From positions 51,598-115,597 of the forward strand of contig PAPD01000011.1 of the NCBI GenBank assembly GCA_002708765.1: DNA of 64,000 bases, in the 5' to 3' direction. Source of the stretch: Gammaproteobacteria bacterium. Lineage in GTDB: Bacteria > Pseudomonadota > Gammaproteobacteria > Pseudomonadales > Azotimanducaceae. The translations under genes and the position numbers were made by a program. How positions within the stretch are numbered: the first letter of the stretch is position 1; each line of letters opens with the position of its first letter. Under the pieces are notes generated by a model, which saw nothing but the letters and a program-made list of their open reading frames with translations, had not been told where the DNA came from and did no database searches. Below, one piece after another: positions 30,630-40,074 of the stretch.

Positions 30630-33002
30630 TTAATTTCCGAGCCTGTATCTGAGCTTAACAATAAGAGAGTCTACCTTTCTATTGCTCCAGCTATCGGTGA
30701 GTAAATCTTTGAAGTTGCTTTGCGGTGAGTTAGGTAGATCCGAACCTCGAGTATAAACTACAAATAGGTCCGATAGAGGCGCTATTTCCCATCTGTATCT
30801 CGCCTGAAAAATTAGTTTGCTGATCGAGAAATCTCTTGACTCCTGGTCAGAGGCAACATCCTGAATCAGTCTTCCCGGTTCTTCAGGTGCAAACCACCGT
30901 CTTTTTTCGAATGCTTTGATTCCTACCCATTGTGTAGTTAAACGAAATTGCTGTTTCGGTGCGGGAGTGAATTCTATTTTCAACTCTGGCTCCCAGATTT
31001 CGGCCTTGAAAGTAGCAAGATCGCGATCACCTTGATATATCAACCAGCCAGACCGATTAGCGTAACTAATATCAAGTACAGCTGAAAAATTCGGTATGGG
31101 GCGCCAGGTAATATCATATTCTACATCCCTAGAACTGCCACCAATGTGCTCCTCTTCAAAGGACAGAGAAATGCCATGGCTTATTTTTCGAGATCTGTCA
31201 GACCGAAAGGAAAGCCCTGATTTAACCCTGTCTTTTATTCTGTATGTCCCGTTGCCTCGAGCGTTTCTGTCGTCCCACCTCGATGGCAGATAAGCTAAGC
31301 TGGCCCCTACCTTGTGATTTTTTTTAAATTCATAGCTTATGTTTGAGAAGAATCCTTTTCTTACGGCGAGATTTTCTCCGTTAAATTCATGGCGCATACC
31401 TAATTCGACTCTCCGCGATTTAACGCTCTTGAGATCTGATCTGGTCATTACAACCCTGTAACTTGCTCCATAGGTATCATTTCTGCGAAGAAAACCAAAA
31501 TCGTTCAGATCAAATTCCGAATCATAGTATTCGAGGGAAAGGTCATGCTTGACCCCTTTCTTCGGAGTGAATCTTAAATCGAGATAGCTTCCGAAACCGG
31601 AGACACTATCTTCTTCGCTGTAAAGCGCTTGTCCATCAATTTTCCATTTAGCGTTCCGTGACAAAAAATGGCCATCGATTCCATGAACATATGCATCACC
31701 TTGAGGGTGTGCAACCAGAGTAGAAATCCAGCCGAAGCCCTTTCTTAATCCAGAATCGTTGTTTTCATATAGCAATCTCATTGCATGAAAGTCACGTCCT
31801 TTTTGCGATAAAGCGATTTCGTTATCACCGACAAAGCCTGTTAATAAGGAATCTTTTTCAATTGCACTCAAAATCCCGTATCGCAGTTTTCCTGCCTGAC
31901 CTGTTATTTTTGCAGCGCCTAGTAGCTCCGTAGGTTTGGTTGCGGTGTCTCCAGAATACTCAAAATCCTCGATGCCTGGATCCAGGGGTGGACTGCCTAT
32001 TCGTCTCGTATTGACCAGAAGTAAAGGATTTTTTCCCTTGCCGCCGCTCTTTCTTTCGGCTGAGGCAGTAAAAATCTCCTGACCCTCGAGAAAGAAGGCT
32101 CTTTTCTCAGAGAAAAACGTTTCGTAAGAGCTCAGGTTGACATCGACGTCGTCTGATTCGACGTTTCCAAAATCCGGGTTTACGGTTGCACTTAACTGGA
32201 GATTGCTCGATGGCCTCCAGAATATATCGAATCCGCTTTTGTGCTGGTCTCGATGAGCAAGAGAGTCATAGGATGAGGAAATGTACGGATAGAAGGTTGT
32301 GCTTTGTTTTGGGGAGATGTTGTTTACTAACAGTTTTTTTAATCCGCTCAGGAATATTGGTCCTGTGTCAGGGAGAGGGGGGATCTGCCAGCCTTCGCCT
32401 CGATGAGCTACCAGACGTTTTGCGCCGAAACCTATTGTTCTCTCTTTCCCAGCAAGCGGCATGTTGAACATGTTCCAGGAAAGAAAATACTCGGCGCTCC
32501 AACCTTTTTCTGATGTCTGGGTGGCGCCTTCCCAGGGCCCGTCCCACTCACGGCTGAATTTTCTTTCTGGCAAAGCTGTCCCGTCTGTCATAGCACCGCC
32601 GAGGTTTAGTGAAAAAAAGTATCCGTAAAGGCCCTGTCCGGAAGGATCAATAACGATGACCAGGCCGTCCCGATTTAGAAACTGATCTCTCGCACTAAGT
32701 CGCGCTATTAGCGTATCCCTTGGTTGATATAACTTAGCACCGATATATATGCCTCTTTGATCATATAAAATAGAGACATCGGTGTCGTATTCCGGCTTTT
32801 CCAGTGTGTCGGGCTCTACTACTTTAAAATCTGTAAGAAGGGTCCCAAGTTCCCAGACAGATTCATCTAGAACTCCGTCTACCGTAATTTTCTCGCGTAA
32901 GTTTGTTTCTTTGTTTATTGGGGTCGGCGCCATAGTTTCACTGATGGCTTTAGGGCTCGTCGCAAATAACAGAGCAAAAAACAGGGCAGAGAAAATTTTC
33001 AC
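30630..33002 (-). CDS. DUF5916 outer-membrane protein with CBM9-like N-domain
   Basis: A 790-residue exported protein. Residues 1-21 form a signal peptide (KIFSALFFALLFATSPKA). A carbohydrate-binding-9-like beta-sandwich spans about 35-230 (KITVDGVLDESVWELGTLL, then DGLVIVIDPSGQGLYGYFF). The C-terminal two thirds is a DUF5916 beta-barrel with FGNVESDDVDVNLSSYETFF and EKRAFFLEGQEIF, the family's hallmark segments. Many alternating strands follow and the protein ends LIVKLRYRLGN. Such proteins occur in the outer membrane of marine and environmental bacteria; the function is unknown, although the CBM9-like part suggests ligand binding at the cell surface or in the periplasm. It opens the operon leading to the Ddn-like gene and is divergent from the hydrolase at 33140. 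Confidence 0.9.
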   Translation of the reverse strand: MKIFSALFFALLFATSPKAISETMAPTPINKETNLREKITVDGVLDESVWELGTLLTDFKVVEPDTLEKPEYDTDVSILYDQRGIYIGAKLYQPRDTLIARLSARDQFLNRDGLVIVIDPSGQGLYGYFFSLNLGGAMTDGTALPERKFSREWDGPWEGATQTSEKGWSAEYFLSWNMFNMPLAGKERTIGFGAKRLVAHRGEGWQIPPLPDTGPIFLSGLKKLLVNNISPKQSTTFYPYISSSYDSLAHRDQHKSGFDIFWRPSSNLQLSATVNPDFGNVESDDVDVNLSSYETFFSEKRAFFLEGQEIFTASAERKSGGKGKNPLLLVNTRRIGSPPLDPGIEDFEYSGDTATKPTELLGAAKITGQAGKLRYGILSAIEKDSLLTGFVGDNEIALSQKGRDFHAMRLLYENNDSGLRKGFGWISTLVAHPQGDAYVHGIDGHFLSRNAKWKIDGQALYSEEDSVSGFGSYLDLRFTPKKGVKHDLSLEYYDSEFDLNDFGFLRRNDTYGASYRVVMTRSDLKSVKSRRVELGMRHEFNGENLAVRKGFFSNISYEFKKNHKVGASLAYLPSRWDDRNARGNGTYRIKDRVKSGLSFRSDRSRKISHGISLSFEEEHIGGSSRDVEYDITWRPIPNFSAVLDISYANRSGWLIYQGDRDLATFKAEIWEPELKIEFTPAPKQQFRLTTQWVGIKAFEKRRWFAPEEPGRLIQDVASDQESRDFSISKLIFQARYRWEIAPLSDLFVVYTRGSDLPNSPQSNFKDLLTDSWSNRKVDSLIVKLRYRLGN

Positions 33003-33139
33003 TTTATAAAAATCTACAAAAAAGGACTAAAATAGAGACTTAATCGACTATCGGTTATTTCGGAGTTCGCTCAGAGAAGTTCTCATGAGAGCCGATATTC
33101 GAAAGTAATTCTACTAAAAAGCACTGGTTTTTTCTACGT

Positions 33140-33952
33140 ATGGTTAGGTTTGGAAAGATATATGAAAGGTCTGGGTTAGCCCTGTTAAATGGCCTCGCCA
33201 GGTTAGGTTCTTATGAATTGGCTGAAGTTCAATCGAGCGAGTCCTCTCAGCTAAAGGCAGATTACTATTTTACAAGCAATGATAGACCCACAGTCTTTTT
33301 TTTTCATGGAGGAAACTGGCGCTCATACAGAAAGGAAGATTATCGGTTTGTAGCTGATACCTTGGGCAGCATAGGAGCCAATACAGTGATCCCTGACTTG
33401 CTGAAATATCCGGAATACCGTTTTTCGACCATCCTCGAAGCTGCGGCGAAGAGCCTTGATTATCTGGTGGATTATCTAAACTTAAACGGAGATATTTTTG
33501 TCATGGGACATTCTTCGGGAGCCCAGATTGCCGCTTTGATAGCATTAGACAGCGGACTGTCGAAATTTAGGGCTAGATTAAGAGGGATGATCGGGCTGTC
33601 TGGCCCTTATGACTTTTTTCCTTTTTCAGATGAGGATCATTGGGATCTATTTGGTCCTGAGGCAGATTTCCCGCGTTCCCAGCCAGTAAATTACGTCACG
33701 CCGTCGGCTCCGGAGCTTTATCTTTTGCACGGAGCAGTTGATACCCGGGTCAGGCGAGGGAATTCTAAAAGCCTGATGGAAAAGCAATTGGAGGCGGGGG
33801 GCAAAGCTTCTCGGGAAGTATACTCTGATATGGGTCACGCGGACACTATTTTGTCTTTTTCTAGATTACATCGTCGCAAAAATGCACTGGTTCGTGATAT
33901 ACAGTACTTTATTAATACTCGTAAAACATTTGGGGAAAAAAATGGCAGTTAG
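33140..33952 (+). CDS. alpha/beta hydrolase (BD-FAE / kynurenine-formamidase-like)
   Basis: A 270-residue alpha/beta hydrolase. The oxyanion motif HGGNW is at 56-60, typical of carboxylesterase and arylformamidase relatives, and the nucleophile elbow GHSSGA places Ser125. The acid Asp lies in LLHGAVDTRV and the catalytic His in YSDMGHADT near 237. There is no signal peptide; the N-terminus has only a mildly hydrophobic patch. The stop overlaps the ATG of the enoyl-CoA hydratase by 11 bases, indicating coupling. It may hydrolyse an ester or amide in the same pathway; that is inference. Preceding bases 33003-33139 must hold divergent promoters, but I see no clear elements. Confidence 0.86.
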   Translation: MVRFGKIYERSGLALLNGLARLGSYELAEVQSSESSQLKADYYFTSNDRPTVFFFHGGNWRSYRKEDYRFVADTLGSIGANTVIPDLLKYPEYRFSTILEAAAKSLDYLVDYLNLNGDIFVMGHSSGAQIAALIALDSGLSKFRARLRGMIGLSGPYDFFPFSDEDHWDLFGPEADFPRSQPVNYVTPSAPELYLLHGAVDTRVRRGNSKSLMEKQLEAGGKASREVYSDMGHADTILSFSRLHRRKNALVRDIQYFINTRKTFGEKNGS

Positions 33953-34760
33953 TGAAGCTTCGTCTGATGAGATCCTAATCCAAAATCATGATCGCATTGT
34001 AGTGATAACGTTGAATCGACCAGAGAGAATGAATGCTATTAGCAGGGACATGCTTGAAGAACTCTCTCAGAAAATGACAGAGGCGAATAAAGACCCCGAA
34101 ATTCGTTGTATCGTGCTCACTGGAGCTGGTCGAGGGTTTTGTGCGGGGTTAGATCTTGTAGATACTGCCAAGGGAGGTATAGGGTCGGGATCGGGATCGG
34201 GAAGTAACCGGCCTAAGCAGCTTTTTGATCTGCGAGACGCGCCGATCAATGTTATGTGGAATATCGATACCCCGATTGTTTGTGCGTTAAACGGTGCGGC
34301 TGCCGGCTATGGCATGGATTTGTCATTGCTTTGTGATATGCGTGTCGCTGCCGAATCGTCGAAAATGGCTGCTGTGACTGCGAAGAGAAATGTGGTTCCG
34401 GAAAGCGGAGGCACCTGGTTGTTGCCTAGACTGATTGGTTGGGCAAAGGCGGCTGAGCTTTATTACCGAGCCAGAGTGGTTGATTCCGCCGAGTGCTTGG
34501 AATTGGGTCTTGTTAATCTGGTGGTTCCAGACGATGAGGTCATGGACACGGCTATGCAGTGGGCTAGGGAGATTGCCGATAACGCTCCGATGGCGGTTCA
34601 GACCACAAAGCGTATGATGCGGATGGGCCTAGAGGAATCATATGATACTGCTGTTGATCATCTAATGGTCCATCTTGGAGCGATGTTTCAGAGCGATGAT
34701 TTTCAGGAAGGGGTGAAAGCGTTTATGGAAAAAAGAAAGCCCGAATTTACAGGAAGGTAG
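33942..34760 (+). CDS. enoyl-CoA hydratase/isomerase (crotonase) family protein
   Basis: A 272-residue crotonase-fold protein starting at the ATG inside the end of the hydrolase gene. It shows ITLNRPERMNAIS, the oxyanion-loop CIVLTGAGRGFCAGLDL and NGAAAGYGMDLSLLCDMRVA, and the pair VPESGGTWLLPRLIG where catalytic Glu and neighbouring residues lie. The C-terminal trimerisation helices end with GVKAFMEKRKPEF. Between the first oxyanion loop and the next helix is a Gly-Ser tract (GGIGSGSGSGSNRP) that is not usual for the family and is encoded by a hexanucleotide repeat. The reaction may be hydration or isomerisation of an enoyl-CoA; specificity is unknown. A bidirectional terminator follows. Confidence 0.9.
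   Translation: MAVSEASSDEILIQNHDRIVVITLNRPERMNAISRDMLEELSQKMTEANKDPEIRCIVLTGAGRGFCAGLDLVDTAKGGIGSGSGSGSNRPKQLFDLRDAPINVMWNIDTPIVCALNGAAAGYGMDLSLLCDMRVAAESSKMAAVTAKRNVVPESGGTWLLPRLIGWAKAAELYYRARVVDSAECLELGLVNLVVPDDEVMDTAMQWAREIADNAPMAVQTTKRMMRMGLEESYDTAVDHLMVHLGAMFQSDDFQEGVKAFMEKRKPEFTGR
34185..34202 (+). repeat. hexanucleotide microsatellite TCGGGA x3
   Basis: Three perfect copies of TCGGGA inside the crotonase gene encode an alternating Ser-Gly tract in a surface loop. The unit is a multiple of three, so copy-number change would alter loop length without a frameshift. Confidence 0.85.
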
Positions 34761-34790
34761 AAATAAACTCGGTATTTTCGTTCCGGAATG

Positions 34791-34827
34791 AATAAAGGCG
34801 ACCTTTAGTTGCCAAGTCGCCTTTATT
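34791..34827. terminator. bidirectional rho-independent terminator
   Basis: AATAAAGGCGAC (34791-34802) and GTCGCCTTTATT (34816-34827) form a perfect 12-base-pair stem around a 13-base loop. It lies between the convergent crotonase and aldehyde dehydrogenase genes and runs up to the last base before the dehydrogenase stop codon. The outer A/T pairs give a short U tract in either direction. Confidence 0.85.
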
Positions 34828-36237
34828 TCAAGCAGGTTTTTTGTATGGTGGCCGCATAGCTTTTGCTAATTTGGATACTATTCCTGATTGAGTATAGATC
34901 GACTTAGTGTGGCTAAATGTTCTGAACCCTTCTTGACCGTGATATGCTCCCATGCCGCTGGGACCAACGCCTCCAAAAGGAAGGTCTTCCTGAGCAACAT
35001 GCATGATCACATCATTTATGGTGACGCCACCCGATGTCGTCTCATCCAGGACTTTCCTCTGCTCAGCTTGGTTTGACCCGAAATAGTATAGTCCCAAAGG
35101 TCTGTCTTTAGAATTTACATAGGAAATAGTGTCTTCTAGTTGATCGTACTCCTTTACAGGTAATATTGGACCAAATATTTCATCCTGCATTACCTTCATT
35201 TCTTCCTTCGGATTGAATATCAAAGTCGGGGGGATACGAAAGTTCTCCTGCTGCGAGAAATCTTCATCAGCTGGATTCAATTCTACGACCTCCGCACCTT
35301 TTTCTTTGGCATCGGAAACCAGTTCATTCAGTCTATCGAAGTGGCTTTTGTTAATAACACTTGTGTAGTCAGGGTTGTCCTTAAGGTTAGGAAACATGTC
35401 GCTGACTGAATTCTTTGCATGCTCAAGGAATTCTTCTTTGCCCCCTTCTGGAAGGAAAACGTAATCAGGTGCTAGGCATATTTGACCCGCGTTCATGGTC
35501 TTTCCAGCCATTATATTATTGGCGGCTGTCTCGAGATCCGCTGATCTTCCTATTATAACGGGAGATTTTCCTCCAAGTTCTAAGGTAAGGGGCACAAGGT
35601 TCTCTGCTGCGCTTCGCATAATGTGTTTAGCGACTGAACCTGATCCGGTATATAGGAGATGGTCAAAAGGTAGTTCAGCGAAGGCTCTTCCTGTTTCGGG
35701 GCCTCCCAGAATCACCACCACCTCTTCTGAAGAGTATGCTTGTTCTACGAGCTCTTTGATTAGCTGAGATGTGGCAGGAGTGTACTCTGAGGGCTTTACC
35801 ATTGCGCGGTTCCCAGCAGAAAACACCCCGGCGAGCGGAGAAAAAACGAGGTTAACCGGAAAATTCCAGGGGCTGATACAGCCAACTACACCTAGTGGTT
35901 GATATTCGATTCTTCCCCTCGCACCAAATAGTCCCAGTGGGAAAGTCACGCTTCTTCGTTCAGGTTTCATCCACTTTTTGAGATTTTTCTTTGCGTTCTC
36001 CAGAGGCCCTATGGATCCATCTATATCAGCAAGTTTGGATTGCTGATGGGCACGATGTCCAAAATCTGCGGCCATGGCTTCGACCAGTTTTTTTTCGTTT
36101 TCTTTAAGAAGGTTTATCGATCTGTCGATTCTGTCTATCCGCGTCTTTTCGCTTACATGTCCTTCTGAGAGAAAAGCAGATTTCTGTATTTTCAGTTTCT
36201 GGAGTAGCTCGCCCTTGCTGATTTCAGTTTCACTCAT
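34828..36237 (-). CDS. aldehyde dehydrogenase family protein (coniferyl-aldehyde-dehydrogenase-like)
   Basis: A NAD(P)-dependent aldehyde dehydrogenase of about 469 residues from ATG 36237. Key parts are GVVGCISPWNFPVNLVFSP, the Glu in LVPLTLELGGKSPVII, the catalytic Cys in MNAGQICLAPDYVFLP, and the C-terminal DEIFGPILPVKEYD and LPFGGVGPSGMGAYHG. The N-terminal LKENEKKLVEAMAADFGHRAHQQSKLADI is characteristic of the coniferyl-aldehyde/long-chain ALDH group, which tends to end in a hydrophobic or basic C-terminal stretch (here KLAKAMRPPYKKP). A TTG at 36258 would add seven residues; the ATG is preferred. It may oxidise medium- or long-chain or aromatic aldehydes. No clear ribosome binding site is visible. 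Confidence 0.9.
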   Translation of the reverse strand: MSETEISKGELLQKLKIQKSAFLSEGHVSEKTRIDRIDRSINLLKENEKKLVEAMAADFGHRAHQQSKLADIDGSIGPLENAKKNLKKWMKPERRSVTFPLGLFGARGRIEYQPLGVVGCISPWNFPVNLVFSPLAGVFSAGNRAMVKPSEYTPATSQLIKELVEQAYSSEEVVVILGGPETGRAFAELPFDHLLYTGSGSVAKHIMRSAAENLVPLTLELGGKSPVIIGRSADLETAANNIMAGKTMNAGQICLAPDYVFLPEGGKEEFLEHAKNSVSDMFPNLKDNPDYTSVINKSHFDRLNELVSDAKEKGAEVVELNPADEDFSQQENFRIPPTLIFNPKEEMKVMQDEIFGPILPVKEYDQLEDTISYVNSKDRPLGLYYFGSNQAEQRKVLDETTSGGVTINDVIMHVAQEDLPFGGVGPSGMGAYHGQEGFRTFSHTKSIYTQSGIVSKLAKAMRPPYKKPA

Positions 36238-36398
36238 GACATTTTCTCGTGTGTCCAATTGCCGTTAGTTTATCAACTGTGCGGAGCTATAACTAATCGG
36301 TTTTCGCATTAATAATGACTTGGCTTAGGTCTGATAACAGATTCTACTGATTCGAGTGTTTCGTGCTAAAATTACATTAGTTTTTAAAAACTTAGAGG

Positions 36399-37832
36399 AT
36401 GGGAAGAGCTTTGGGCAGGAATTTGTTCCAGAAAGTCTGGGATGACCATGTTGTGAGACGACTTGATAATGGTCAATACCAGGTCTTTATTGGTCTGCAT
36501 CTTATTCACGAAGTAACTAGTCCACAGGCCTTTGGAATGTTGAGAGATAAGGGTCTGGGGGTAGCCTATCCGAGCAGAACTTTTGCGACGGTGGACCATA
36601 TTATTCCGACAGATAATCAGTCGCGACCGCTAGAGGATCCAATGGCTGAGAAAATGATCCAGGTTCTCGGTCAATCGACGGCGGAACATGGAATCGAATT
36701 CTTTGAACCAGAATCCGGGTCTCAAGGTATTGTTCATGTTGTAGGGCCAGAGAAGGGGTTGACCCAGCCCGGCATGACTATATGCTGCGGCGATAGTCAT
36801 ACAGCAACTCATGGGGCCTTTGGCTGTATAGCGATGGGTATTGGCACCAGTCAGGTGCGGGATGTTCTAGCCAGTCAAACCTTGGCAATGGATCCTTTAA
36901 AGGTTCGTCGGATTAATGTTGAAGGAGATTTGACGGTCGGTGTGACCGCAAAGGATGTTATCCTGCATATTATTCGCCTACTTGGAGTGAATGGTGGTGT
37001 AGGTTATGCATACGAGTACGGTGGTTCCGCGATTCATTCCATGACTATGGAAGAGCGAATGACCGTTTGCAATATGAGCATTGAAGGCGGTGCGAGGTGC
37101 GGATATATAAATCCGGATGAAACTACTTTCAGTTTTTTAAGAGGTCTCGAAAGAGTGCCCTCGGGAAATAGTTTTGATGAGGCTTGCGAAAGGTGGCGTT
37201 CTTATGCCAGCGATGCAGATGCAAAGTTCGACGATGAATTGGTTATTTATGCGGGAGATATTCAACCGACCGTAACGTGGGGAGTAACACCGGCTCAGGC
37301 AATTTTTATCGAAGAAAAAATTCCGTCTCCTGAAAAAGCTGAGGGCCTTGACAAGAATCTGATATCTGATGCGCTTAGCTATATGAAGCTCAAGCCTGAT
37401 GAGCCGATAAAAGGCACCAAGATTGATGTCGCTTTTATTGGGAGTTGTACTAACGGAAGAATTAGCGATTTCCGAGAGGTTGCGGCATTGCTCCCCGGCA
37501 AAAAAGTGGCGGGTTCCGTGAGAGCAATTGCAGTTCCCGGGTCGGAACAAGTAGATAAGATTGCGAAAGAAGAAGGATTAGATAAAGTTTTTGAAGAGGC
37601 CGGTTTCGAGTGGCGTAAGCCGGGATGTTCGATGTGCCTTGCAATGAACCCGGATAAGTTGGTTGGCGAAGAGGTGTGTGCGTCGAGTTCCAATCGAAAT
37701 TTTATGGGAAGACAAGGTTCTCCGACAGGAAGAACGATCTTGATGAGTCCGATAATGGTAGCCGCCTCGGCAATTTCCGGGAGCGTTTCTGATGCACGTG
37801 AAATATTTGGGTTGAGTGAGGAGGTGGTGTGA
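36399..37832 (+). CDS. leuC: 3-isopropylmalate dehydratase large subunit (also citramalate isomerase)
   Basis: A 477-residue aconitase-family subunit. [41 protein letters not shown] and [14 protein letters not shown] are the family blocks. The [4Fe-4S] cysteines lie in [13 protein letters not shown] and GCSMCLAMN. It isomerises 2-isopropylmalate in leucine synthesis and citramalate in the pyruvate route to isoleucine. The adjacent cimA makes the second role likely. The start is uncertain: ATG 36399 has its GAGG directly adjacent, too close, while TTG 36411 would make the protein open with MGRNLFQKV, like other LeuC proteins, with GGGAAG upstream. LeuD follows with a four-base overlap. Confidence 0.95.
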   Translation: MGRALGRNLFQKVWDDHVVRRLDNGQYQVFIGLHLIHEVTSPQAFGMLRDKGLGVAYPSRTFATVDHIIPTDNQSRPLEDPMAEKMIQVLGQSTAEHGIEFFEPESGSQGIVHVVGPEKGLTQPGMTICCGDSHTATHGAFGCIAMGIGTSQVRDVLASQTLAMDPLKVRRINVEGDLTVGVTAKDVILHIIRLLGVNGGVGYAYEYGGSAIHSMTMEERMTVCNMSIEGGARCGYINPDETTFSFLRGLERVPSGNSFDEACERWRSYASDADAKFDDELVIYAGDIQPTVTWGVTPAQAIFIEEKIPSPEKAEGLDKNLISDALSYMKLKPDEPIKGTKIDVAFIGSCTNGRISDFREVAALLPGKKVAGSVRAIAVPGSEQVDKIAKEEGLDKVFEEAGFEWRKPGCSMCLAMNPDKLVGEEVCASSSNRNFMGRQGSPTGRTILMSPIMVAASAISGSVSDAREIFGLSEEVV

Positions 37833-38416
37833 GTTTTGAAAAAATAGCTGGGCGAGGAGTTTATGTTAAAGGCAACGATATTGATACTGACAGAATTATC
37901 CCTGCGAGATTTCTTAAATGTGTCACTTTTGATGAGCTGGGCCCGTCTTTGTTCTACGATGAAAGGTTTGATGCGGAGGGGAAATCAAAAGACCACCCGC
38001 TGGATAAAGAAGAGAATAGTGGGGCCGAGATCCTGATATCCGACGACAACTTCGGATGCGGTTCGAGCAGGGAGCACGCTCCTCAGGCAATACAGAAATT
38101 TGGGTTTAGGGCTGTTATTGCTGGATCTTTTGCAGAAATTTTTCATGGCAATTGTACTACTCTTGGAATCCCGTGCCTTGTAATGAGCCAGGATGATAGA
38201 CGTGATCTAGCAAGTGAGGTAGAAAGGGATCCTGAGGCCGAGATAGTGATTGATCTGGAAGAGAAAAAAATCATTTGCTCAAATAAAATCTATTCTGTCG
38301 AAATGAAAGAGTCGGCTCGAGAGTCGCTCCTCACAGAAACTTTTGATCCGCTCGATAATCTGCTTAAGGCTAAGGATCAAATTCAGGCGACTGCTATAAA
38401 ACTGGGTTATTCATAG
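37829..38416 (+). CDS. leuD: 3-isopropylmalate dehydratase small subunit
   Basis: A 195-residue swivel-domain subunit. [18 protein letters not shown] at the start and [34 protein letters not shown] are the signature; the GSSREHA loop holds the substrate-binding Ser and Arg. The start is GTG at 37829, overlapping the leuC TGA (GTGA), with GAGGAGGTG immediately upstream. With LeuC it forms the isomerase. The tenth base after its stop begins cimA. No leuB or leuA is adjacent. Confidence 0.95.
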   Translation: MSFEKIAGRGVYVKGNDIDTDRIIPARFLKCVTFDELGPSLFYDERFDAEGKSKDHPLDKEENSGAEILISDDNFGCGSSREHAPQAIQKFGFRAVIAGSFAEIFHGNCTTLGIPCLVMSQDDRRDLASEVERDPEAEIVIDLEEKKIICSNKIYSVEMKESARESLLTETFDPLDNLLKAKDQIQATAIKLGYS

Positions 38417-38426
38417 GCACTGTATT

Positions 38427-40052
38427 GTGGCGAGACAAAAAATAGAAATTTATGATACGACCCTTCGTGATGGCACTCAAGGAGACGGAATCAATTTGTC
38501 CTTGGCGGACAAGCTAGAAATTACTCGGGAGCTAGATGATTTCGGGGTAGATTTCGTAGAAGGAGGTTGGCCAGGTTCAAATCCTAAGGATAACGAGTAT
38601 TTTTCCAAGGTTCGTGGGCTGGGATTGAATAACCTCAAAGTAGTTGCTTTTGGTTCAACGCATAGAGCGGACGTTTCGCCGCAAAAAGATAAGTTTCTTG
38701 GTGAGTTAATATCCTCGGAAGCCGATGTTATCTGTATTTTTGGAAAAACCTGGGATCTTCATGTCGAACAGGCCCTAAGAATTTCTCCCCAGAAAAACCT
38801 TGATATGATTGGTGGTTCGGTAGCTTATTTAGCCAAAGCTACCGGAAAACCAGTTTTTTACGATGCAGAACATTTTTTTGATGGGTACAAAAGCGATCCA
38901 GAATACTCGATACAGACTTTAAGGGCAGCTTGGGAAGCTGGAGCTCATCGGATTATTCTATGTGACACTAACGGCGGGGTAATGCCTAGCGAGATCGCCA
39001 CTGCAATAAGAAATATCAGAGAAGAGTTTTCCGGTATACAGTTGGGAATACACGTGCACAATGATGGTGGCCTTGCAGTTGCTAATACGCTTCGGGCGGT
39101 AGAGGAAGGGGTAGTCCAAGTTCATGGAACGATTAACGGTATTGGCGAGCGTTGCGGCAACGTTGACTTGACTACTATTTTGAGCAATCTTGAACTTAAG
39201 ATGGGTTATCAGTGCTTGCCTGAAGGACGACTTAGAGGCCTCACTAATCTGTCAAAAAAGATCTGGGAGTATCTTGGACGAGATGGCCCTGCAGGACAAC
39301 CTTTTGTTGGGGCTAGTGCTTTCGCTCATAAGGGAGGTGTTCACGTTAGTGCGGTGCAGAGAAACCCCGAGACATATGAACATGTTGATCCGGAGTTATT
39401 AGGAAATGCTAGAAGAGTTCTTATTAGTGAATTAGCTGGTGGTTCTAATCTAAAAGCAAAACTGGCTAATCGCTACCCCGAAATAGAAAATAGGGGAGCG
39501 GTAAAAGCAATATTAAACGAAGTCCAGGATAGAGAACATGCAGGCTATTCTTTCGAAAGTGCTGACGGGAGTTTCGATATCCTTGTTCGGAAACACGTGG
39601 GCAAATACCAACCTGTTTTTGAGCCCGTATACTTCCGGATTTATTCACCTAGTAATGACGAGCAATCTGATACTGACGGAACTATCGAAGCAAGTGTCAA
39701 GATCAAAGTTGATGGTCGGATTGAGCTCTGTGCTGCTGAAGGGAACGGGCCGGTAGACGCGCTAAACCGGGCTATGCAAAAATCCTTGAAGGAAAAATAC
39801 CCCGTCGTATCCGATCTTCATTTGACCGACTTCAGTGTCCGCGTAATTAATAGCACTGAAGAGACCGCGGCGAAGGTTCGGGTTTTTCTTGAGCACTCTT
39901 TCCAGGGAGAATTATTCGGAACAGTCGGAGTCAATGTAGATATCATTAAAGCAAGTTGGAATGCGCTTGTTGAAGCATATCAATATGCTTTGCTGAATCA
40001 TGTTGATTTTGTGAAAGAACTTTCACCAGATGTTCCGGGAGACAAACCCTGA
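38427..40052 (+). CDS. cimA: (R)-citramalate synthase
   Basis: A 541-residue enzyme of the LeuA/homocitrate-synthase family. It opens with IEIYDTTLRDGTQGDGINLSLADKLEIT, has VEGGWPGSNPKDNEYF, then HDGG-type metal motif IHVHNDGGLAVANTL and GNVDLTTILSNLELKMGY. A C-terminal LeuA-allosteric domain follows from about residue 400. The G-D-G-I-N-L-S pattern and the length distinguish CimA (about 530 residues) from LeuA. CimA condenses pyruvate and acetyl-CoA to citramalate, a threonine-independent entry to isoleucine. The start is GTG at 38427, ten bases after leuD. It runs directly into galT with 22 bases between. Confidence 0.93.
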   Translation: MARQKIEIYDTTLRDGTQGDGINLSLADKLEITRELDDFGVDFVEGGWPGSNPKDNEYFSKVRGLGLNNLKVVAFGSTHRADVSPQKDKFLGELISSEADVICIFGKTWDLHVEQALRISPQKNLDMIGGSVAYLAKATGKPVFYDAEHFFDGYKSDPEYSIQTLRAAWEAGAHRIILCDTNGGVMPSEIATAIRNIREEFSGIQLGIHVHNDGGLAVANTLRAVEEGVVQVHGTINGIGERCGNVDLTTILSNLELKMGYQCLPEGRLRGLTNLSKKIWEYLGRDGPAGQPFVGASAFAHKGGVHVSAVQRNPETYEHVDPELLGNARRVLISELAGGSNLKAKLANRYPEIENRGAVKAILNEVQDREHAGYSFESADGSFDILVRKHVGKYQPVFEPVYFRIYSPSNDEQSDTDGTIEASVKIKVDGRIELCAAEGNGPVDALNRAMQKSLKEKYPVVSDLHLTDFSVRVINSTEETAAKVRVFLEHSFQGELFGTVGVNVDIIKASWNALVEAYQYALLNHVDFVKELSPDVPGDKP

Positions 40053-40074
40053 GAAGGAGCCAATAAAAAGTAAT

